Positions 16,783 through 24,449 of a stretch of DNA of 64,000 bases are shown here, in pieces. Within the stretch, counting starts at the first letter, position 1, and the number at the start of each line of letters is the position of its first letter. The translations under genes were made by a program, and so were the position numbers. The stretch is from the NCBI RefSeq assembly GCF_042676605.1, contig NZ_JBHTHQ010000011.1, positions 1-64,000 on the forward strand, written 5' to 3'. The notes beneath the pieces are model-generated. The model was not told the DNA's origin, ran no database searches, and worked only from the letters and a program-made list of their open reading frames with translations. Origin of the DNA: Alloscardovia venturai (GTDB lineage: Bacteria; Actinomycetota; Actinomycetes; Actinomycetales; Bifidobacteriaceae).

Positions 16783-19089
16783 ATGGTGAGTCTAGAAAGT
16801 GCAGTATCGTCAGTGCTAACGAATAAACGACGTATCAGTGCGCTCAAAAAGCTTGGTATCACTTCTCTCGGTGATGCATTGACCTACTATCCATTTCGTA
16901 TGACTGAACGTGTATCTGTTTTAACGATAGACGATATTAAAGTAGGGGTAGCCTCTGTCATTGCTGGAGTAGTATCGGGCGTTCGGGTATCTTCTATGGC
17001 GGCTCGTCGTGGATACCGCATTGAAGTTACCCTTCGCGATGATTCTCGTGCTGTAGCGCGATTGGTATATTTCACATATAAGAAGTATTACGTGAGCTAT
17101 CTGACGAATCGTCTGCATGAAGGTATTCGTGTGGCTGTGCAGGGGACACCTTCTGAATACAGTGGTTATATTCAATTTACTCATCCTCGCACTTGTGTAG
17201 TTCGCGATGATTCAGGTAGAGGCGATGCCGATACGCTTGAGGAAGCTCTCGACAGATTGAGTCGACCTCGTCCGGTGTACCATGCGAATTCCTTAATTTC
17301 TTCAGAACACATTCACGATACGATTATTTCCTTTATGGAAGCGCTCACAGGGAAAGTTCCAGGTGCATCTACAGCTGAAGATGAGAGTGCAGTGAGCGAA
17401 ACTATCATCAATATTTCTCAGCTTGCCACAGTAGTGCCTGACATTATTCCTGAGAGCGTGCGAGTAGCGCGTGGACTTATGCATAGGGCAGAGGCGTTCG
17501 TAGCGGTTCATTTGCCGAAGGAGACTGACGATTTTCTTCGAGGGATAGCTACTTTGCGGTATGAGGAAGCACTCATTTCTCAAATGGCTATGGTCCAGGC
17601 TCGTGAGGAGAATGCTACAGCACACGCATATAAGTGCGTGGATGAGTCTGGGATGGTAGAAAAACTCATTAAATCACTACCTTTTGTTCTCACTGGTGGA
17701 CAGCAGAATGTCATTAAAGAAATTACCCGAGATATGACTTCTGGCAAACCTATGAGCCGATTGCTGCAAGGCGAAGTGGGGTCTGGTAAGACGTTAGTGG
17801 CATTGACTGCTCTTCTGCAAGCCGTCGGTGCGGGGAGACAAGCGGTCATTGTGGCTCCGACGCAGGTATTGGCGCAGCAGCATGTCTCGTCGATTTCTCG
17901 CATGCTTGCGCAGGCAGGTTTGGGCGAGATTCCCGTGGTTCTTCTCCAAAGTGGTATGAAATTAGCAGAGCGCAGGCGTGCACTTGCCATCCCTGCATCG
18001 GGCGTTCCCTGCATTGTGGTGGCTACGCATGCTGCGTTCTCTAAATCTTTTCAAGCTCCTCACTTGGCTCTTGCTGTCATAGACGAGCAGCACCGTTTTG
18101 GGGTGGAGCAACGAGAAGTCTTGCGTTCGCAAGTCAATGACGATGGCATGGTACCTCACATGCTTGTGATGACGGCAACTCCTATTCCTCGCTCTGCTGC
18201 CATGACATGGTTTGGTAACCTTGATATTTCGTGGCTGACGGAGCTACCGGGAGGACGAAAACCTATTAACACCATCGTGGTGCCAGAATCTGATGTTTCT
18301 ACGATGCAGAAGATGTTTATCCACGCTCGTCGGCGTATTGAAGCAGGAGAACGTATTTATGTGGTCTGCCCTCGCATTGATGGGGATGAGGGTTCCATAG
18401 ACGAAAGTATGGAGAGTTTCAATGATGCACTCTATGACCTTGAAACCGGTGAAATACTTGAAAACACACAGAAGAATTCATTGCACTCTGTGTCGGAAAT
18501 AGCTACTCGTCTCGGTTCTATGCATCAGTTTGAGGGTATTAAGATTGCTACGCTGACCGGTCGCGATGACGATGAGACGAAGAATGAAGTTATGGAGGAG
18601 TTCTCCTCTGGACGTGCTCCGGTGCTTGTGTCTACTACAGTTATCGAAGTAGGGGTGGATGTACCGCAAGCGAGTTGCATTATTATATTCAATGCAGATC
18701 ATTTTGGTTTGTCTCAGCTTCATCAGTTGCGTGGGCGAGTGGGTCGCGGTGGCACACACTCGTGGGCTTTTCTCGTTCATACTGCAGAACCTGGCTCCGT
18801 TGCTGCTACAAGGCTTGATGTGATTAAAAATTCACTCGATGGAGCTACTATTGCGCAGGCTGATCTGGAGCTGCGTGGTGCTGGCGATGTGCTTGGCGAC
18901 TCGCAGTCTGGTTTGGCTTCATCATTTAAGCTGCTGCGTGTAGTCCAAGATGCCGATGTGATTGTGGATGCGCGTGAAGATGCTGAGGCTTTGTATAAAG
19001 CGAATCCTACTTTGGATAGCCAAGTGCAACTCGCCGGTGCTGTGCTGGACTTTACTCAGGCAACTGCTGAGTACTTAAAGAGCTCGTGA
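16783..19089 (+). CDS. recG: ATP-dependent DNA helicase RecG
   Basis: A 768-residue branched-DNA helicase that remodels stalled forks and Holliday junctions. The N-terminal wedge/OB domain spans about 1-200. The helicase core shows LLQGEVGSGKTLVAL (Walker A), VIDEQHRFGVEQR (DEQH variant of the DEAD box), MTATPIPRS (motif III), VSTTVIEVGVDVP (motif V) and QLHQLRGRVGRGG (motif VI). GDVLGDSQSGL near the end is RecG-specific. AGGAG lies at the right distance before ATG 16783. rsmD follows within 20 bp, so the two are cotranscribed. Confidence 0.95.
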   Translation: MVSLESAVSSVLTNKRRISALKKLGITSLGDALTYYPFRMTERVSVLTIDDIKVGVASVIAGVVSGVRVSSMAARRGYRIEVTLRDDSRAVARLVYFTYKKYYVSYLTNRLHEGIRVAVQGTPSEYSGYIQFTHPRTCVVRDDSGRGDADTLEEALDRLSRPRPVYHANSLISSEHIHDTIISFMEALTGKVPGASTAEDESAVSETIINISQLATVVPDIIPESVRVARGLMHRAEAFVAVHLPKETDDFLRGIATLRYEEALISQMAMVQAREENATAHAYKCVDESGMVEKLIKSLPFVLTGGQQNVIKEITRDMTSGKPMSRLLQGEVGSGKTLVALTALLQAVGAGRQAVIVAPTQVLAQQHVSSISRMLAQAGLGEIPVVLLQSGMKLAERRRALAIPASGVPCIVVATHAAFSKSFQAPHLALAVIDEQHRFGVEQREVLRSQVNDDGMVPHMLVMTATPIPRSAAMTWFGNLDISWLTELPGGRKPINTIVVPESDVSTMQKMFIHARRRIEAGERIYVVCPRIDGDEGSIDESMESFNDALYDLETGEILENTQKNSLHSVSEIATRLGSMHQFEGIKIATLTGRDDDETKNEVMEEFSSGRAPVLVSTTVIEVGVDVPQASCIIIFNADHFGLSQLHQLRGRVGRGGTHSWAFLVHTAEPGSVAATRLDVIKNSLDGATIAQADLELRGAGDVLGDSQSGLASSFKLLRVVQDADVIVDAREDAEALYKANPTLDSQVQLAGAVLDFTQATAEYLKSS

Positions 19090-19107
19090 TTGTGTTAGGT
19101 TAGCAGT

Positions 19108-19713
19108 ATGCACATTATTGCCGGACGATTCAAGGGACAAGAGATTAAGTCTCCAAAAAATGGCGAGACAACGCGACCTACTACGGATCGCGCTAAAGAA
19201 GCTATATTCTCGCATTTGGAGGCAATCGGTGTACTTTCCAATGCTCGTGTAGCTGATGTGTATGCGGGGACGGGAGCTTTGGGCTTTGAAGCACTCAGTC
19301 GAGGTGCATGCTCGGCCACCTTCGTTGAGGCGAATGCACAAATTGCCAAGCTTATTGCTCTCACTGCTCAGGGACTCAAAGGTCCAGATGCAAAGAATGT
19401 GCGCGTGCGCATAGTTCGCACGAAAGCAGAAATATTTTCTGCGCGGATTACTTCGTCACATATGAAGCAGTTCGATGTGATTTTCATAGATCCGCCGTAT
19501 GCAGTGTCGACAGATACGGTCAATGAGCAGACTGCTCAGCTTGGTGGCGTGCTGAGCGATGACGGCGTGATGATGGTTGAGCGCTCTATTCGTACACCGG
19601 AAATTACTGCTCCTTGGGGATTTGAGACTTACTTACGCAAAGACTATGGTGAGACGGCCGTGTTTTACTTGCGAAAAATTATTGAGCCGGTGGTTTCTCG
19701 CGATGTACTTTAG
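19108..19713 (+). CDS. rsmD: 16S rRNA (guanine(966)-N(2))-methyltransferase
   Basis: A 201-residue SAM-dependent methyltransferase that modifies G966 of 16S rRNA. It starts MHIIAGRFKGQEIKSPK, followed by TRPTTDRAKEAIFSHL, the family entry motif. The SAM loop is VADVYAGTGALGFEALSRG and the catalytic motif is FIDPPYA. Length is normal. It follows recG closely and converges on trmD. In many bacteria it is next to coaD, but here coaD is elsewhere in the window. Confidence 0.92.
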   Translation: MHIIAGRFKGQEIKSPKNGETTRPTTDRAKEAIFSHLEAIGVLSNARVADVYAGTGALGFEALSRGACSATFVEANAQIAKLIALTAQGLKGPDAKNVRVRIVRTKAEIFSARITSSHMKQFDVIFIDPPYAVSTDTVNEQTAQLGGVLSDDGVMMVERSIRTPEITAPWGFETYLRKDYGETAVFYLRKIIEPVVSRDVL

Positions 19714-19788
19714 GGAGTAGGAGTATCAGATAAGTTCATCGAAAGAAACAAGGAAGCATATTTATAAAGTCAACAAATGACAGTAATA

Positions 19789-19810
19789 GTTGTTGGCTAT
19801 GTCCAACGAC
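19789..19810. terminator. putative hairpin between rsmD and trmD
   Basis: gttgttgg (19789-19796) pairs with ccaacgac (19803-19810) with one G-U pair and a 6-base loop. It lies between converging genes, without a clear T run. Confidence 0.3.
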
Positions 19811-19820
19811 AAGTACTGGT

Positions 19821-20645
19821 TTAGTGCTTTGGATGCTCACCGCTGACATCCCAGCCAAGCTCTACAAGGAGCTTACGGTCTTTTTTATCAAGCATGCGAC
19901 ATCCTAGCTTTTCAATGATATCGGGACGAATGTCGCTTGTACGACGAAGCTCTTCATCACGACGGAAACGGTCTATGTTTGCGTGATGTCCAGAGAGGAG
20001 AATTTCCGGCACATCCATACCACGCCAAGAGGTAGGTTTAGTGTATTGACGGTGTTCTAGTAGCCCTTCTGAGCCTGTATAGGATTCCTTTACGATGGAG
20101 TCGCGGTTTCCCATAAAACCATCAATAAGGCGTGTGGTGGCCTCCACCATGACAGAGACCGCGACCTCGCCACCGTTCAAAACGTAATCTCCGATAGAAT
20201 ACTCGCGTACATCAAAGCCTTGCGCCTTATAGTAAGCGGGTATGCGACCATCGTAACCTTCGTATCGTCCGCAGCCAAAGATGAGATGATCTGTATAGCT
20301 GAGCTCAGTCGCATCTGCTTGCGTAAACGTTGGTGCAGAAGGATTAGGAAATACTAGGGTAGTATGTGAATTTTCACCTATGTGAGGATCGGCATCGCTG
20401 ATGTCCTCTAGTGGTGGAATATCTAGTAGGTCGTCGAGGCAATTTGCCCACACTTCAGGCTTCATCACCATGCCGGCACCACCGCCGACAGGAGTATCGT
20501 CGACGCTGTGATGCACATCGTGAGTCCAGTCGCGCAAATTATGAACATTAAATGTGAGAAGCCCCTTGTCTTGAGCTTTGCCAAGCAAGCTGAGATTAAA
20601 CACATCAAAGTATTCTGGAAACACAGAAATAATGTCAATGAGCAC
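19821..20645 (-). CDS. trmD: tRNA (guanine(37)-N(1))-methyltransferase
   Basis: A 274-residue SPOUT-class enzyme that makes m1G37 in tRNA and prevents frameshifting. The N-terminus MLIDIISVFPEYFDVF and the block VDDTPVGGGAGMVMKPE are typical. The knot SAM site reads FGCGRYEGYDGRI and YSIGDYVLNGGEVAVSVM. The C-terminal domain has GHHANIDRFRRDE. It is the last gene of the rpsP-khpA-rimM-trmD operon, 32 bp after rimM. Confidence 0.95.
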   Translation of the reverse strand: MLIDIISVFPEYFDVFNLSLLGKAQDKGLLTFNVHNLRDWTHDVHHSVDDTPVGGGAGMVMKPEVWANCLDDLLDIPPLEDISDADPHIGENSHTTLVFPNPSAPTFTQADATELSYTDHLIFGCGRYEGYDGRIPAYYKAQGFDVREYSIGDYVLNGGEVAVSVMVEATTRLIDGFMGNRDSIVKESYTGSEGLLEHRQYTKPTSWRGMDVPEILLSGHHANIDRFRRDEELRRTSDIRPDIIEKLGCRMLDKKDRKLLVELGWDVSGEHPKH

Positions 20646-20677
20646 GTGAAAATCCTTAAGAATAGACGACTACAAAT

Positions 20678-21292
20678 CTACAAATCAAGCAAGCCGGCAG
20701 GAGGATCAATTAAAATGTAATCTTCGTCAACGTCTACGATAGGCACAATCTGCTCAACAAATGGAATAAGTGATTTCTTCCCGCTCTCTAGCCTGATTTC
20801 GAGCAAGTCCTGAGCAGTGTTGTTAAAAACGCCTGAAACACGGCCGATAGGATGGGCGTCGACACCGTCATAATCCGCTTTACGTGCAGCCTCAGAATCG
20901 TCTACAAGCAATACTTCTAAATCGACAAGGTCATCGAGGAACCATGCATCTTCTTCATCGGAATTGCTAGCGTGAGAGGTTTCAGTGGGCTCATCTTTTG
21001 GAATGAACAAGTCCAACCCGTTGAGTGCCTCTGAATCGTTGCGGTCATTGATAGCGTCAAACAAGACAATCCATCGATTCTTAAAATTACGACTCCGCTT
21101 TACTGTGTACTCACGACCATCTTTGGTAACGAGTACGGTACCTGGAGCGAAACGACGCGCAGGGTCATCAGTAAAGATACGAACGTTAACTTCGCCCTTC
21201 AGCCCCTGCGCACGTCCAATACGACAAACCCTCAACAGTTTGCGCTGTTGAGGGTTTGTATGCGTAGAATCAGCGGCGCGCATCGATGACAT
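20678..21292 (-). CDS. rimM: 16S rRNA processing protein RimM
   Basis: A 30S maturation factor of about 204 residues that binds S19 and the 16S 3' domain. The N-terminal domain has RVCRIGRAQGLKGEVNV and the C-terminal PRC-barrel has VDAHPIGRVSGVFNNTAQDLLEI and IPFVEQIVPIVDVDE. An acidic insert lies between the domains. The frame is open to 21367, but the Met at 21292 (MSSMRAADS) just overlaps the khpA end and is preferred. A 14-bp perfect palindrome lies in its first codons. Part of the rpsP operon. Confidence 0.9.
   Translation of the reverse strand: MSSMRAADSTHTNPQQRKLLRVCRIGRAQGLKGEVNVRIFTDDPARRFAPGTVLVTKDGREYTVKRSRNFKNRWIVLFDAINDRNDSEALNGLDLFIPKDEPTETSHASNSDEEDAWFLDDLVDLEVLLVDDSEAARKADYDGVDAHPIGRVSGVFNNTAQDLLEIRLESGKKSLIPFVEQIVPIVDVDEDYILIDPPAGLLDL
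21225..21258 (-). promoter_or_regulatory. 14-bp perfect inverted repeat at the 5' end of rimM
   Basis: caaaccctcaacag (21225-21238) and ctgttgagggtttg (21245-21258) form a perfect 14-bp stem with a 6-base loop inside the early rimM coding region. In RNA this would be a very stable hairpin about 15 codons after the start. It may slow ribosomes, protect an mRNA end or bind a factor. Confidence 0.55.
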
Positions 21293-21503
21293 CAACTCGA
21301 ACGTTGTGGTCGGATATAGCCTGCACCACGGTGCGTATAGCGGATGCTGTACGACCTTGGCGACCAATAACTCGACCGATGTCTTCAGGATTGACTCGAA
21401 CGCGAATGTGCTCGCCTCGAGCGCTATCGTGGGACTTCACCGAAACATCGTCAGGAAAATCTACGATGTTCTTAATCAAGTACGCTACAGCTTCAGTCAA
21501 CAT
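21270..21503 (-). CDS. khpA: KH-domain RNA-binding protein KhpA
   Basis: A 77-residue protein made of a single type II KH domain. The GxxG loop lies in RVIGRQGRTASAIRTVVQA, and the protein ends DVIDARR, as in actinobacterial KhpA. It binds RNA and, in Gram-positives, acts with KhpB in cell-division control. It begins 2 bp after the rpsP stop and its end overlaps the start of rimM, so translation is coupled. Length is normal. Confidence 0.9.
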   Translation of the reverse strand: MLTEAVAYLIKNIVDFPDDVSVKSHDSARGEHIRVRVNPEDIGRVIGRQGRTASAIRTVVQAISDHNVRVDVIDARR

Positions 21504-21505
21504 TT

Positions 21506-21958
21506 TTACTCAGCCTCTGCCTCAGCTGGAGCCTCAGTTTCTTCCTCAGCCTTTGCTGCGGCTTCTGCTTCAGCCTTAGCCTTTGCGGCAGCTTCGGACT
21601 TTGCAGCCTTGAGCTTCTGAGCTGCATTGTCAGCAGCCTCAATGCGTGCAGCTGCATCTGGACCGTCTTCAGCAGTGCGCAAAGTGCCTTCAGCGCCTGG
21701 CAAGCCCTTGAACTTCTGCCAGTCGCCGGTGATCTTGAGCAAATTGAACACTGGCTCAGAAGGCTGTGCGCCTACACCTAACCAGTACTGAGCGCGCTCA
21801 GAATCAATCTTGATGAGGGAAGGCTGCTGATTTGGATCGTAAAGACCAATCTCTTCAATGACCTTACCGTCGCGCTTAGTGCGGGAATCTGCTACGACCA
21901 CACGGTAAATTGCGTGGAACTTCTTACCGAAACGCTTCAAACGAATCTTAGTTGCCAA
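21506..21958 (-). CDS. rpsP: 30S ribosomal protein S16
   Basis: A 150-residue small-subunit protein. The conserved core is the first 80 residues or so: MATKIRLKRFGKKFHAIYR, VADSRTKRDGKVIEEIGLYDP, and later WLGVGAQPSEPV. The last 50 residues are an Ala/Glu/Lys-rich tail (AEAEAAAKAEEETEAP) that is common in bifidobacteria and absent from short S16 proteins. The start has ggagag upstream. It heads the rpsP-khpA-rimM-trmD operon. Confidence 0.95.
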   Translation of the reverse strand: MATKIRLKRFGKKFHAIYRVVVADSRTKRDGKVIEEIGLYDPNQQPSLIKIDSERAQYWLGVGAQPSEPVFNLLKITGDWQKFKGLPGAEGTLRTAEDGPDAAARIEAADNAAQKLKAAKSEAAAKAKAEAEAAAKAEEETEAPAEAEAE

Positions 21959-22074
21959 GATGGCTCTCCTTGTATCTTTAGGGTGTCTACCGTGTCATCC
22001 ATGTGGGGCATGAAATCGTTGGTAAACGTGTAACCCCGCGAACGTTGGATTTGAGGGCGCCAACGAACGCAGAT

Positions 22075-22118
22075 AACGCCACCCATTATAGAGATAACTC
22101 TCGATAATAAGTGGCGTT
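22075..22118. terminator. long imperfect hairpin upstream of rpsP
   Basis: aacgccac (22075-22082) pairs with gtggcgtt (22111-22118). The inside continues with attat/ataat and agag/ctct around an ataa loop. The hairpin sits between the unknown gene at 22204 and the rpsP promoter region, and is read on the minus strand. It may terminate the upstream unit and insulate rpsP. There is no clear T run. Confidence 0.5.
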
Positions 22119-22203
22119 CAAACGAATTTTGAAGTTGCAGATTTTACTCACCCCAAGTCGCAGGGTGCGTAATGAATAGATATTGAGATGTGTGAAAAGT
22201 TCT

Positions 22204-22905
22204 CTATAGAATTTCTTGTTCTATCCTTTCCGAGTAGTATGTATTATCAGTGAAATCGAAGGATATCTTTTTGACAAATGGTCTAATTTCTGGTCTTTTT
22301 TGATCAATCGTCCAATCTTCTCCGGATAATACAAAGTGCTTTATGTTATTGTCCTCCAAGTCAAATAGTCTGCAAACTTTTGAAGATTTAAGGTCATATT
22401 CCATATCCCACTCACCGATTTGGAAGTTATAGTAAAAACCGCTTGTTGGACGTTCGACGTTGAGCGTGTTAAGGAGCTTCTGATTTAGGGTAAAACGTTG
22501 GAAGAGAAAACCACTAAGAGGCCAGTCTTTTGCGGCTTTGGGGTTCGAAAATACAAAATGTCCATCTTGATACGAAACATCTGAAATTTTGATGTACCCA
22601 TCGTCGTCATGGTACCGAGAGAGTTCGCCGGTGATTGAGTGATTCTCCGATTTGCCAAATACATCAAGGTCAAAAGACTGGTTGTTCGCCGTAGTATAAA
22701 TTTGCTCAATCTCGAAGCCGTCTGGAAACATAGTAAAGAGGGCATCAGGGTTCTTAGTTGGGTACACCTTGTACATTGGTGCAATCATATTTGATTCCAT
22801 CCAATGTCGACTAGCATATTTAGCGATTCCGCAAGCTTCTAGATTCGAGATGAGTCCGACCAAGGTGAGCACGACTAATAGTCGTTTCACGAGTTGGCGT
22901 ACCAT
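22204..22905 (-). CDS. uncharacterised exported protein, possible lipoprotein
   Basis: A 233-residue protein I do not recognise. The N-terminus is MVRQLVKRLLVVLTLVGLIS followed by NLEACG, which resembles a lipobox (L-E-A-C), so it is probably exported and lipid-anchored. The rest is hydrophilic and rich in Asp, Tyr and Phe, with no repeats or membrane helices. Its codon use and AT content differ from the flanking housekeeping genes. It lies 29 bp after the small gene at 22935 and is probably cotranscribed with it. It is inserted between two normally neighbouring housekeeping blocks, which suggests acquisition. Confidence 0.6.
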   Translation of the reverse strand: MVRQLVKRLLVVLTLVGLISNLEACGIAKYASRHWMESNMIAPMYKVYPTKNPDALFTMFPDGFEIEQIYTTANNQSFDLDVFGKSENHSITGELSRYHDDDGYIKISDVSYQDGHFVFSNPKAAKDWPLSGFLFQRFTLNQKLLNTLNVERPTSGFYYNFQIGEWDMEYDLKSSKVCRLFDLEDNNIKHFVLSGEDWTIDQKRPEIRPFVKKISFDFTDNTYYSERIEQEIL

Positions 22906-22934
22906 CTTTTTTACCTGTCTGGTATTGATAGTGC

Positions 22935-23186
22935 TTACTTGGCGTTCCGTGCAGCTTTGATATCGTCCTCAATAATCTGGTTTATGATTGCATGAGGAAT
23001 GTACTTACTATCTGTCTGGATTTCGTAATCGCCATCGGTCAACTTTAAGCTGCCAATATGGCTGAACTTTACCGCAAAAGTGGATGAGCCGGTACGACGT
23101 GAGATGAGAGCACGGACGCCGTCATTGTTAACATATTCCCATTCGTCGGAGAATGAGTTGATTTTTGTATTTGAACGTTTTGCCAT
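22935..23186 (-). CDS. uncharacterised 83-residue protein
   Basis: A small hydrophilic protein with no recognised family. It has a good ribosome-binding site (AAAGGA) 6 bases or so before ATG 23186, which supports it as a real gene. It contains a predicted beta-rich middle (TFAVKFSHIGSLKLTDGDYE) and a helical C-terminus (INQIIEDDIKAARNAK). No signal peptide or membrane segment. It precedes the possible lipoprotein gene with a short gap in the same direction, so the two may act together. Confidence 0.6.
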   Translation of the reverse strand: MAKRSNTKINSFSDEWEYVNNDGVRALISRRTGSSTFAVKFSHIGSLKLTDGDYEIQTDSKYIPHAIINQIIEDDIKAARNAK

Positions 23187-23213
23187 GATGGTCCTTTCGA
23201 AAATGAAACGAGA

Positions 23214-24449
23214 CTACTTCCACTCTAACGTAGCGATGAGAGCGAGATGGTCGGTTCGTGGGATTTGAGTTGTGACGATGGAAGTTGTTGCAAGCTCGCG
23301 TGTATGGAGCACATGATCAATCTCTATTAGAGGCGGCACGAGTGGCCAGCTTGATGGGAAAGTTGTGTGAGCGCCCTTGTGCAGTTCGAGTGATGAGTCC
23401 AAGAGTCCTGAATTAATAACCTTGCGCAGGCTTGGGTGGAAAGTGCTAGAATTCATGTCTCCCATCACGATGACTGGTGTGGCAACTTTTTCAGTGGCAC
23501 GAGGAAGTTCAGCGATGTCGTGCTCCCATTGAGCTACTCCGCGTTGGGGTGAGTATGGGTGTGTAGAGAGTATGCGAACTGTATGGTCGTTGACGTTCAC
23601 ATCGCACCACGGTGTATTCGATCCCATGTCCCCAAGGAGCGAACCCCCACCTGAAACTACAGGGTAGCGGGACCATATCGCATTAAATCCAGCATTATCA
23701 TGATTTGTTTGCGTACCTAATTGCTCATTGGTGAGCGTTAGCAAGATTCCTGAATCGTGTAGGCGCTTAATGAAGTCATCATTTGCCTCTGAAACAGCAA
23801 GAATATCTACATCATTCTGCTGAATCTCGTGCATGATAGTGCCGGTATCTGCGCGACCGTAGCGGGTATTAATAGTCATGACGGTTAACGTCTGTGCAGG
23901 TTGCCCAGCTGTAGTACTCGTCATAGTCGAAGTTATCGTTTGACGCGGAGAGCCAAGGATGGCCGTCATGCCCGAGGTCATGGGGACAAAGAAGGTTGCG
24001 GACCAAGCGAGGTGTATGAGTAGCAAGATAGCCACCACGATTGCTTGTGCTCCGTTGCGCAGGATAAGAGACATTATACCGAGTGCTACCAGCGGTACAG
24101 CCAGCAATGGAATAAGCGCAATAAGTTGAGGAAGACCAGGCTTGGCATCCATCCCAGCAGGAAGATAGCGCAAGCACATCCATGCGGCGATGAGTACAAG
24201 TGCAATCCAAATAATCATGGTGTCTCGTTTCTTGTGGCTACTTGTGTAACTGTGCAAACGCGTGCGGGGCGCCCTCTGAGAAGCCCTTGAACTTTTTTGC
24301 GCGCGTTGTGGCCTACGTTTCGCACTATGCTCTAGAGGTAAATCTTTCCCGTTCGCACGTGCAAGCAACAAAGCGCGCCCACCATCAGCAGACGCGCTTT
24401 TCTTTGATTTTCGGCGTTGTGTCGAAGAGGAACGAGATTTAGTTGCCAC
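23214..24449 (-). CDS. membrane-anchored endonuclease/exonuclease/phosphatase family protein
   Basis: A 411-residue protein. A basic, Ser/Arg-rich cytoplasmic N-terminus (1-75) is followed by three membrane helices (about 77-95, 105-128, 133-155). The extracytoplasmic C-terminal domain (about 185-411) has the DNase I-like fold: TVMTINTRYGRAD, DILAVSEAND, VIVMGDMNSSTFHP and the final IPRTDHLALIATLEW with the catalytic DH. Substrate is unknown; nucleic acid or phospholipid are both possible. It overlaps the end of ffh by 11 bp and is cotranscribed with it. Confidence 0.8.
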   Translation of the reverse strand: MATKSRSSSTQRRKSKKSASADGGRALLLARANGKDLPLEHSAKRRPQRAQKSSRASQRAPRTRLHSYTSSHKKRDTMIIWIALVLIAAWMCLRYLPAGMDAKPGLPQLIALIPLLAVPLVALGIMSLILRNGAQAIVVAILLLIHLAWSATFFVPMTSGMTAILGSPRQTITSTMTSTTAGQPAQTLTVMTINTRYGRADTGTIMHEIQQNDVDILAVSEANDDFIKRLHDSGILLTLTNEQLGTQTNHDNAGFNAIWSRYPVVSGGGSLLGDMGSNTPWCDVNVNDHTVRILSTHPYSPQRGVAQWEHDIAELPRATEKVATPVIVMGDMNSSTFHPSLRKVINSGLLDSSLELHKGAHTTFPSSWPLVPPLIEIDHVLHTRELATTSIVTTQIPRTDHLALIATLEWK

